Origin: a virus
Length of the DNA: 27,659 nt
Reading direction: 5' to 3' (one strand)
Virus record (IMG/VR): IMGVR_UViG_3300036792_000120
Location: 1-27,659 of that record
Under the pieces are notes generated by a model. It was not told where the DNA came from. It saw nothing but the letters and a program-made list of their open reading frames with translations, and ran no database searches. A program made the translations under genes and the position numbers. Positions 21,361-27,540 of this stretch are shown piece after piece (the first letter of the stretch is position 1; every line of letters starts with the position of its first letter).

Positions 21361-21390
21361 TTGACGAATGATGTACACCTCGCGTACAAC
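21361..21390 (+). promoter_or_regulatory. Rightward early promoter
   Basis: TTGACG (21361-21366), an 18-base spacer, then TACAAC (21385-21390). Transcription should start near 21397, shortly before GGAGGT (21403-21408) and the ATG at 21414. It drives the recombination and excision genes. Confidence 0.68.
21372..21388. promoter_or_regulatory. Operator O5
   Basis: TGTACACCTCGCGTACA is a perfect TGTAC-N7-GTACA site within the rightward promoter, starting 5 bases after the -35 box, as O1 does in the leftward promoter. Confidence 0.72.
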
Positions 21391-21413
21391 GATCTCCACA
21401 ATGGAGGTCACCC

Positions 21414-21695
21414 ATGGCTGATATCCCCTTCACCCAATACCTGATGCCGAACGGTCGCCGGTCGCCGGTCACGATCGACCGACCGGACGACATCGCGGCA
21501 AAGGCCCAAGCGATCATCGAGCGCGGTTATCGCTTCGAATGCGAGATGCTGTCGGATTACTCGACCGTCAGCCTGACCATTGCGGACGATGATGACGACC
21601 ACGAAATCGAGGTGGTGCCGAACGGTCCCGAGGTGCCTACCGCGATTGATCGGATGATCGAACGCTTCGCCACAAAGCTCGCGGTGTCCGCATGA
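21414..21695 (+). CDS. Small acidic protein, first gene of rightward early operon
   Basis: This 93-residue protein starts 5 bases after GGAGGT, a strong ribosome site. It has a beta-like pattern (FTQYLMPNGRRSPVTIDRP), a helix (IAAKAQAIIERGYRFECEML), an acidic run of five Asp (DDDDDHE, about 59-65) and a C-terminal helix. Similar small proteins open early operons in rhizobial prophages but I know no function for them. Being the first gene under the repressed promoter, it is made at once on induction. A role in blocking a host process is possible but not shown. Confidence 0.68.
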   Translation: MADIPFTQYLMPNGRRSPVTIDRPDDIAAKAQAIIERGYRFECEMLSDYSTVSLTIADDDDDHEIEVVPNGPEVPTAIDRMIERFATKLAVSA

Positions 21696-21937
21696 ACCGG
21701 ACCGCCAACGAGCGCGGCGATGCCCTCCCGCACCGGCTCGATACCGCAATTCCGCTCGCGGTAGATATTGCCCTGCTCGCGCGCGATCCCGCGGTGAGCC
21801 TCACGGCCGCCGCGGGTTTGATCGAGCAGTACGCCCGCACACGAGCCAGTGAAGCTGCTGCCGACGCGGTTCTCGAAACGGGCAACCGGCTGATCGCGGC
21901 GATCGACGCTCCACTCGCACGGAAGGAACCCGTGTGA
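21692..21937 (+). CDS. Small Ala-rich helical protein
   Basis: This 81-residue protein starts by ATGA overlap with the previous gene. It is Ala-rich and helical throughout (LAVDIALLARDPAVSLTAAA, ARTRASEAAADAVLETGNRL). It is not recognised and has no membrane segment. The end overlaps the next tiny ORF (TGATG). Confidence 0.55.
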   Translation: MNRTANERGDALPHRLDTAIPLAVDIALLARDPAVSLTAAAGLIEQYARTRASEAAADAVLETGNRLIAAIDAPLARKEPV

Positions 21938-22062
21938 TGCGCAAGCCCGATGTGGTGGAAGTCGTCGCGATTGCCGTCCCGCTGCTGGTGGAGGCCGTCG
22001 CCGTTTTCATGTTCATCGCGATGGTGGCTGTGTGGATAGCGCTGGGGAGCGGTCAGCTATGA
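21937..22062 (+). CDS. Tiny membrane protein (41 aa)
   Basis: The TGATG overlap with the gene upstream and ATGA overlap with the next support translation. It has a short polar start (MRKPDVVE), then one long hydrophobic segment rich in Val/Ala/Phe (about 9-35), ending SGQL. It is probably a single-span membrane protein of unknown role. Confidence 0.5.
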   Translation: MRKPDVVEVVAIAVPLLVEAVAVFMFIAMVAVWIALGSGQL

Positions 22063-22139
22063 ATGGCTTGCCCTTCGCCTTCGTCATCAGCGGCTGGATG
22101 TGGCTCGGGCTGTTCCTACTCGCGAGAGCGGTCATCTGA
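22059..22139 (+). CDS. Tiny membrane peptide (26 aa)
   Basis: An ATG in an ATGA overlap opens a 26-codon ORF, nearly all hydrophobic (FAFVISGWMWLGLFLLARAV), ending in a TGATG overlap with the zinc-ribbon gene. The exact chaining at both ends suggests translation, at least as a coupling peptide. Confidence 0.42.
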   Translation: MNGLPFAFVISGWMWLGLFLLARAVI

Positions 22140-22477
22140 TGCGCGCGCCGGCAAAGCCAATGCAGGCCTACTGCCGACGCTGCGAGAAGCTGTTTTGCTA
22201 CTTCATGACGAATGCCCGGCGCGTGTTCTGCGGGCCGTGCGTCGAGCTAGAGCGAGCCGATCACGACGAGTTCTATCGCCAACAACGTCTCAAACAAGCA
22301 GCGGTGAGGTTCCATGAAAATCGACAAGCCGGGAATTTATTTCGGCGTTTCCGAGGCCGATTACCGGGCGGATCCCTGCCCTTCGCCGAGTCTTACACAA
22401 TCGCTGGTCAAGACGCTGATCGAGCGGAGCCCGCGCCATGCGTGGACGGAATGCCCGCGGCTAAATCCGCAGTTTGA
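22139..22477 (+). CDS. Zinc-ribbon protein overlapping the nuclease gene
   Basis: This 112-residue ORF starts at a TGATG overlap. Residues 11-39 hold two CxxC pairs: YCRRCEKLF and FCGPCVELE, a small zinc ribbon, followed by a charged helix (ERADHDEFYRQQRLKQ). The last 55 codons run inside the next gene in another frame and may be passive. Such short zinc proteins in early operons often bind DNA or host proteins. No family name is certain. Confidence 0.55.
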   Translation: MRAPAKPMQAYCRRCEKLFCYFMTNARRVFCGPCVELERADHDEFYRQQRLKQAAVRFHENRQAGNLFRRFRGRLPGGSLPFAESYTIAGQDADRAEPAPCVDGMPAAKSAV

Positions 22478-23222
22478 GTATGACGACGACACCAAGTTCG
22501 ATCTCGGAAACGTCGCGCATCGCCTGATGCTTGGCCGCGGCAAGGAAATCGAAGTCGTGCAATTTGCCGACTGGCGCACCAAGGTCGCCCAGGAAGCACG
22601 CGAGACCGCCGCCGACGCCGGCAAGATCGCCGTTCTCCAGCACCAGTTCGAGCAGGCAGCCGAGATGGTCGAGGCCGCGCGCCGACAACTCGCCAAGCAT
22701 GAGGATAACGATGCGTTCGCCGACGGCGCCGGCGAGGTCATGATCTGCTGGCAGGAGGACGGCATCTGGTTCCGATCGCTGATCGATTGGCTGCACACCG
22801 ATCTGCGCACCGTGGATGACTACAAGACCTCGGGCATGTCGATGGCGCCGCATATCATCGGCATGCGCGCGGAGGCGGCGGGCTGGCACGTTCAGGCAGC
22901 GTTTATCGGGAGAGGGCTCGATATCCTCGACCCGGCCGGTGCCGGGCGTCGCCGTTACCGTTTCATCGGCCAGGAGACGGACAAGCCGCATGCGCTGACC
23001 GTCATGCACATGGATGAGCATTGGCTCACGATGGGCCGCAAGAAAGTGCAGGCCGGCGTTGCCTTCTGGGGCGTGTCCAGCAAGCTCGGCAAATGGCCGT
23101 CCTATCCAGCGCGCGCGGTCGTTCCCGAATATCCCAGCTTCAAGGAAAAACAGTGGCTTGAGCGCGAGCTCGCCGGCGACTTCGAGGCGATGAACGACAA
23201 ATCCTTGATGTTTGCAGGTTGA
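22314..23222 (+). CDS. PD-(D/E)XK nuclease, RecE/exonuclease VIII-like (DUF3799 type)
   Basis: This 302-residue protein shows the PD-(D/E)XK exonuclease order: GNVAHRLMLG with H69, E141 in GEVMICWQEDG, D158 in FRSLIDWL, and VDDYKTSG (168-174) with D169 and K171. A later helix AEAAGWHVQAAFI (about 186-198) corresponds to the C-terminal QxxxY-like motif of this group. The length fits DUF3799/RecE-type nucleases, which resect DNA ends 5' to 3' for phage recombination. The next gene is an ATPase of recombinase type, its natural partner. ATG at 22314 has GAGGTTCC just upstream. It overlaps the zinc-ribbon ORF by 164 bases. Confidence 0.8.
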   Translation: MKIDKPGIYFGVSEADYRADPCPSPSLTQSLVKTLIERSPRHAWTECPRLNPQFEYDDDTKFDLGNVAHRLMLGRGKEIEVVQFADWRTKVAQEARETAADAGKIAVLQHQFEQAAEMVEAARRQLAKHEDNDAFADGAGEVMICWQEDGIWFRSLIDWLHTDLRTVDDYKTSGMSMAPHIIGMRAEAAGWHVQAAFIGRGLDILDPAGAGRRRYRFIGQETDKPHALTVMHMDEHWLTMGRKKVQAGVAFWGVSSKLGKWPSYPARAVVPEYPSFKEKQWLERELAGDFEAMNDKSLMFAG

Positions 23223-23224
23223 CC

Positions 23225-24196
23225 ATGAATTATCACGCAGTCCCAGCAGTCCGCTCCGAAGAACCTCTGCTACTCGGCATGATCGGGCCGCCCGGCGGCG
23301 GCAAGACGCTATCCAGCCTCAAGGTTGCGAAGGGCATCCAGTCCGTGCGCGGCGGCGACATCATCGTCATCGACACCGAGGGCGGCCGCTCGCGCAAATA
23401 CAACGATCAGATCCCGTTCAGCATCGTCGAGTTGCCGCCGGGCGCGCGTTCGGACGCCTTCCTTGATGCAATCAATGCCCAGCTTCCATCGAAGCCGGCC
23501 GCGATCGTGATCGATTCCGCGTCTGATGAACACGAAGCCTATCTCGAATGGCACGACGAGATGGTGCCGAAGATGGGCAACAACGAATGGGCCGCCTGGG
23601 CGAAGCCGAAAGCGGCGCGCAAAAAGCTGATCTCAGGAATACTCAAGATCAAGGTGCCGCTGATTTTCACGTTCCGAGCTCGGGAAAAGACCAAGCAGGA
23701 TGTCGTGAACGGCAAGAAAACGGTCGTTAACATCGGCTGGCAGCCGGTGGCGCCGCTCGAAATCGTTCACACGCTCGACCTGACGTGCATTCTTCCTCCG
23801 CGCGCCGATGGCGTGCCGGTATGGAAGTCCGACAAGATCGGCGAAGATTTCATCATCAAGCTCCCGAATTACCTCGCGCCATACATCGAGCAAGGCAAGC
23901 CGCTTGACGAGCGGATGGGTGCCGCGTTTGCGCGATGGGCGCGAGGTGACGACACCGCCAGCGCGGTGAAGTCGGCGACGTCATCTCCTATTGTCCCGGC
24001 AGGACAGGGTGACGTCGCCGACGATAAATCTGCAGCCGAGTGGGATGTCGAGCTCGGCGAGGAAGCCAAGAAGGGCACCGATGCTCTGCAAAAGTTCTGG
24101 CTCACAATTCCCCGCGTGCATCAGACGACGCTCAAGTCTGCGCTCGATCGTCGGCACAAGGCCACCGCCGCGCAAGCCGATCAGGTGTCGGCATGA
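23225..24196 (+). CDS. Sak4-like RecA-fold ATPase (single-strand annealing/recombinase type)
   Basis: The ATG at 23225 is preferred to the TTG at 23219. It has a Walker A at GPPGGGKTLS (21-30), then IIVIDTEGGRSRKY (46-59), Walker B AAIVIDSASDE (92-102), and later the sensor-like VPLIFTFRAREKTK, followed by a C-terminal part with LALKS-type helical composition (about 270-324). This is the AAA_24/Sak4 pattern of phage-encoded recombination ATPases. With the nuclease it forms an end-resection and annealing pair. No single-strand binding protein is obvious beside them. The 324 residues include an extra acidic and Ala-rich tail compared with the core domain. Confidence 0.78.
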   Translation: MNYHAVPAVRSEEPLLLGMIGPPGGGKTLSSLKVAKGIQSVRGGDIIVIDTEGGRSRKYNDQIPFSIVELPPGARSDAFLDAINAQLPSKPAAIVIDSASDEHEAYLEWHDEMVPKMGNNEWAAWAKPKAARKKLISGILKIKVPLIFTFRAREKTKQDVVNGKKTVVNIGWQPVAPLEIVHTLDLTCILPPRADGVPVWKSDKIGEDFIIKLPNYLAPYIEQGKPLDERMGAAFARWARGDDTASAVKSATSSPIVPAGQGDVADDKSAAEWDVELGEEAKKGTDALQKFWLTIPRVHQTTLKSALDRRHKATAAQADQVSA

Positions 24197-24702
24197 GCGG
24201 GGATATGAGATCCTATCCTGAGAATACCAGGCCATTTCCAGAAATTCCGGACGATGATGCGGATTTCACGCCGGACCTGGCGCGAAAGATCATCGCGAAG
24301 TACCACGAGATACTCGCCAACCCGGTTGCGGTCCATTTGAACATGCTACGCGGCGGGATTGCGAAGCCATCGTGGGCTCAGATCAAACATCTTTATCCGG
24401 AGGAGTTCGGTGCTCCTGCCCAAGGAAAGCCGGACTGCGGGGCCGAGGTTCAGCAGCATATCGGCTGGATCAAGCTCTACGTCGAGGGAATGACCGTCGA
24501 TAACTGGCGAGACATGAAGCTTCGCGCCGAGCGGCAGCTTGAGAAATTGTCGGATGCCGTTTCGCTCACATCGACCAACTGCCAACCCCTTAACAAGAAA
24601 ACGCGATGTGAAGCGTGCAATCTTCTAGAGCCGTGCGACGATCCGGGCTGCCCTAACGCACTCTCCTCCCCCGAACGAAACTCCCCCAACTCAGGAGAAT
24701 AG
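24193..24702 (+). CDS. Conserved-type prophage protein, unknown function
   Basis: This 169-residue protein starts at an ATGA overlap with the ATPase gene. It has ADFTPDLARKIIAKYHEILA and AVHLNMLRGGIAKPSWAQIK (about 22-65), a central helical part (HIGWIKLYVEGMTVDNWRDM), and four Cys near the end (CEACNLLEPCDDPGC) that could bind zinc. Proteins with this N-terminal pattern are frequent in rhizobial genomes without known role. The Cys cluster may be a late-acquired tail. Confidence 0.6.
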   Translation: MSGDMRSYPENTRPFPEIPDDDADFTPDLARKIIAKYHEILANPVAVHLNMLRGGIAKPSWAQIKHLYPEEFGAPAQGKPDCGAEVQQHIGWIKLYVEGMTVDNWRDMKLRAERQLEKLSDAVSLTSTNCQPLNKKTRCEACNLLEPCDDPGCPNALSSPERNSPNSGE

Positions 24703-24706
24703 AACG

Positions 24707-25318
24707 ATGGCCGACCGCAAGCCGATTCTGTGTCTCGATTTCGACGGCGTGATCCATAGCTATTCGAGCGGCTGGAAAGGCGCGGCCGTGATCCCCGATC
24801 CGCCTGTCGCGGGAGCCATGCGCTTCATCTGGGATGCCTTGGAGCACTTCACGGTAGCAATCTATTCGTCGCGCTCCGGCCAGTCTGGCGGCATCAAAGC
24901 GATGCGGGCATGGCTCACCGAGAACTTTCGGTCTCATTGGGCGGCTGACCGCACGCAATGCGATGACAAACTTGCCGAGATCGAATGGCCTACCGAAAAG
25001 CCGGCAGCCATGGTCACGATCGACGACCGCGCCCTTACGTTCGACGGCACATGGCCAGCTATCGCGGATCTGAAGGCTTTCCAGCCGTGGAATAAGCGGC
25101 CATTCGGCGCGACCGGCACATATCCCCAAGGCGTTCTGAACGACGGGGATGAAGGCGCGCTCAAGATGGGCATCGCCTTCGACAAGCAGGATGGCCTTGT
25201 CCATCTTGAATTTGGGAAGCCTGTCGCATGGATTGCTTTCCCGCCGGAGGTTGCGATCAATTTCGCGCGCAGTCTCCTGAAGGCCGCTGGCGCTCGCAAG
25301 GTCGAGATTTCGCTGTGA
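24707..25318 (+). CDS. HAD-type phosphatase domain with extra C-terminal domain
   Basis: This 203-residue protein has HAD motif I LCLDFDGVIHS (8-18, D11 and D13), motif II YSSRSG (53-58), a Lys at about 98 and motif III TIDDRAL (104-110). This is a complete small HAD core of the kind seen in phage 5'-nucleotidases or polynucleotide-kinase phosphatases. After residue about 143 comes a second unit, DEGALKMGIAFDKQDGLVHL then EFGKPVAWIAFPPEVAINFA, which I have seen as a separate small protein in rhizobial prophages. Function may be removal of 3'- or 5'-phosphates during DNA repair, but substrate cannot be read. It follows the early recombination genes. Confidence 0.72.
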   Translation: MADRKPILCLDFDGVIHSYSSGWKGAAVIPDPPVAGAMRFIWDALEHFTVAIYSSRSGQSGGIKAMRAWLTENFRSHWAADRTQCDDKLAEIEWPTEKPAAMVTIDDRALTFDGTWPAIADLKAFQPWNKRPFGATGTYPQGVLNDGDEGALKMGIAFDKQDGLVHLEFGKPVAWIAFPPEVAINFARSLLKAAGARKVEISL

Positions 25319-25412
25319 GGCGTCCACGCTCCCCCACCATGCACTCTGAGGTGCGGCGATGACCTGGCGCTACGACCTACCCAAATGCCCTGTTTCACCG
25401 GAGGATCGAGGA

Positions 25413-26141
25413 ATGACAACCAAATCACCGGCAGAGCAGATAGACGTGCGGTTGTTGCCTTGTCCGTTTTGCGGGAGCGCGCCGGATACATTGCTGCGCG
25501 GCCATTATTTTGCGCACGACGTTGAGCAGAAAAAGTCTGCCAAGAAAGGTGCAATTCTATGTCCTACCTGCCAAACACGATCCCCTGAAGCAAGCTGGAA
25601 CACCCGCCAGCCCGCCGTCTCGGCAGGGGAGCCGGTCGAAGCTGAGTACGTCAAAAAAGTCTGTAAGGGTTTGCGCCGCGGACAGGCGCTTGGAAATGAG
25701 GCTGCGGCTAATCTGATTGAAGCATTGTATCTAAAATCTCTTGCCGCCCTCCCGCCCTCAAACCCGCCGGGAGCCGAGCCGTTTACGGCCGCTGACGCTT
25801 GGCATGATCTGATCGAAAAGGATGACCGCACGTCGCCCGAGGAATATCCGGACCACGCGCTAATCACCGCGGACGAACTTGCCGACTACATCCAGCGCGC
25901 TCTCGCCCCCAATCCGCCGGGGGATGTGCGCGAGAAGGTGATCGAGGCGCTGACACTTTGCGAAGACGTACTATCGCGCGCTCCGTTCTCAACCGAAATT
26001 TTGCCTAACGGCATGCATCCACAACTGTTGATTACAAAGGTGCGGGACGCGCTGGAACTCGCCTCTCCCAAGGACGCGGAGGCTAGTCCCGACGTGAGTG
26101 CGCATGAACGCGAGTCCCCTTCAACTGGAGAACCAAAATGA
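25413..26141 (+). CDS. Lar-like zinc-ribbon (restriction alleviation type) protein
   Basis: The ATG at 25413 has GGAGG 8 bases upstream; an in-frame ATG at 25359 also has a weak site. The first 65 residues carry the Lar pattern: LLPCPFCGSAP (C17, C20), CPTC (C50, C53), then ASWNTR (61-65), with loops longer than usual. Rac Lar in E. coli lessens type I restriction. The remaining 175 residues are a separate mostly helical region (HDLIEKDDRTSPEEYPDHAL, REKVIEALTLCEDVLSRAPF) not in typical Lar (about 60 residues), so this is an extended form. Anti-restriction function is inferred from the family only. Confidence 0.65.
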   Translation: MTTKSPAEQIDVRLLPCPFCGSAPDTLLRGHYFAHDVEQKKSAKKGAILCPTCQTRSPEASWNTRQPAVSAGEPVEAEYVKKVCKGLRRGQALGNEAAANLIEALYLKSLAALPPSNPPGAEPFTAADAWHDLIEKDDRTSPEEYPDHALITADELADYIQRALAPNPPGDVREKVIEALTLCEDVLSRAPFSTEILPNGMHPQLLITKVRDALELASPKDAEASPDVSAHERESPSTGEPK

Positions 26142-26572
26142 ACGCGAACATGCCGACAATGGTCGGTTCATCAACCGCGCACGCCACTTATTCGGCGGAC
26201 GCTCTTTTTGCCAACAATTTCGCCAACAACGCGATCGGGCATTTGCCCGGCGCAGCCCAAGCGCTTGCCCATCAACTTCAGCCAAACAAAGGAAATCCCA
26301 TGTCAACTCGCCGCATCGTGCAAGTTTTCATCGCAGACCCGAACGATAACATCTCCCTGGATGACTGCCTGCTGTTTAAGAGTGAGGAAAAGTTGACCGA
26401 CGCGACCGACCAAGAGCTTTTCTTCGAACTCGACATCAAGGACATGCTCGAAAAGCACAATGAGAAGCGCGTCAAGATCGTCGATAAGAAAGTCAAAGAC
26501 CGCACCGAATATCTGGAGCCGGCCAAGGTTCGCGACCTCAAGATGGTCGTCGTGACGGTCGCCAACCTCTGA
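26138..26572 (+). CDS. Small protein with two possible starts
   Basis: One ATG at 26138 overlaps the Lar-like stop (ATGA) and has GGAG 7 bases before it. A second in-frame ATG at 26300 has AAGGA 6 bases before it. The long form has an Ala/Asn-rich N-terminal 54 residues. The common part (90 residues) is STRRIVQVFIADPNDNISLD then an acidic helix and KDLK-type basic strand, a compact alpha/beta domain. It is not recognised. Two isoforms are possible. Confidence 0.6.
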   Translation: MNANMPTMVGSSTAHATYSADALFANNFANNAIGHLPGAAQALAHQLQPNKGNPMSTRRIVQVFIADPNDNISLDDCLLFKSEEKLTDATDQELFFELDIKDMLEKHNEKRVKIVDKKVKDRTEYLEPAKVRDLKMVVVTVANL

Positions 26573-26608
26573 CGGGGTCTAGCTTTGACCGCAGGGGATG
26601 GAGCAACC

Positions 26609-27157
26609 ATGACCGAACTTCCTCGGCTCGCCTTATCGGTTCGCCAGCCATGGGCTTGGGCGATTGTCTGCGCCGGCAAAGACATTGAGAACCGAAGCTG
26701 GCAGGCGGTGAACTATGGGCTTCGCCAGCGAGGTCGGATATGCATCCATGCCGCAAAGGGCATGGGGCGCGACGAATACGATTCCGCGCAAGATACGATC
26801 AATCACATCCTACACTCGCAAGGAAAGGAATTGCGCTGCCCGGCGGCTCGGGATCTGGTGCGTTCCGCCATCATTGGCAGCGTCGATGTCGTGGACGTAG
26901 TGAACGACAGCAATAGTCCGTGGTTCTTCGGCCCGCGAGGGCTCGTATTATGCGACGCTGAGGTTTGGTCGCCGATCCCTTGCGTCGGTCAACTTGGGTA
27001 TTTTGACTGGAAGCGCGCCGATATCGAACTGCCAGAACCCGCGAAGTGGATGCTCCCGCCGGCACCCAAGCCGGTTCAACAACCACTCCCGATCGCACCG
27101 CGCGCGGACGACCTATTCAGCGATCCTGTGTCCCAAGTGAAAGACGGCGGCAAATGA
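26609..27157 (+). CDS. ASCH-domain protein
   Basis: The ATG at 26609 follows GGAG by 5 bases and is preferred to the TTG at 26585. It encodes 182 residues. The N-terminal ASCH signature is clear: LALSVRQPWAWAIVCAGKDI then ENRSW (8-31), followed by GRICIHAAKG (42-51), and later SAIIGSVDVVDVV and WFFGPRGLVL. ASCH domains bind RNA or modified bases, and some are amidohydrolases acting on acetylated cytidine. The C-terminal 30 residues are Pro-rich and disordered. It ends with ATGA overlap to the excisionase-like gene. Confidence 0.75.
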   Translation: MTELPRLALSVRQPWAWAIVCAGKDIENRSWQAVNYGLRQRGRICIHAAKGMGRDEYDSAQDTINHILHSQGKELRCPAARDLVRSAIIGSVDVVDVVNDSNSPWFFGPRGLVLCDAEVWSPIPCVGQLGYFDWKRADIELPEPAKWMLPPAPKPVQQPLPIAPRADDLFSDPVSQVKDGGK

Positions 27158-27540
27158 AGCCATTGCCGCCAATTCGTGACGACACCTTGTTGACGCTCCA
27201 GCAGGCTTGTGATTATGGCTTTGCTGGCGGAGCGACGCCAGCGACCCTGAAACACGAATGGTCGTTGGGCAATCTTGAGCTATCGAAGATCGGCCGTTCC
27301 TATTTCACGACGCCGGCAAAACTCAAAGCCATGGAAGTGAAATGCCTCGCAGAGCCTCCGGCCCGAAACTCTGGTTCGACAAGCAACGAGGAACCTGGAC
27401 AATCATCGACGGACGAAGCCGTCGCCGCACGGGATTCACTCATGAACAAACTGGAGATGCTGAAAAGGCCCTCCGCGACTACATCACGTCGAAACACCGG
27501 GTTAAGGACAGTCCGACCCCTTTCATCGCAGACGTCTTAG
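27154..27540 (+). CDS. Excisionase-like small HTH protein
   Basis: The 128-residue frame starts at an ATGA overlap. Residues 10-65 look like a winged helix-turn-helix of Xis/MerR type: LLTLQQACDYGFAGGATPAT then LKHEWSLGNLELSKIGRSYF and TTPAKL. The rest overlaps the integrase start in another frame and is Ser/Thr/Asn-rich, perhaps not functional. The position directly before the integrase and under the rightward early promoter is that of an excisionase, which directs the integrase to excise. The family is inferred from the domain and the order. Confidence 0.62.
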   Translation: MKPLPPIRDDTLLTLQQACDYGFAGGATPATLKHEWSLGNLELSKIGRSYFTTPAKLKAMEVKCLAEPPARNSGSTSNEEPGQSSTDEAVAARDSLMNKLEMLKRPSATTSRRNTGLRTVRPLSSQTS

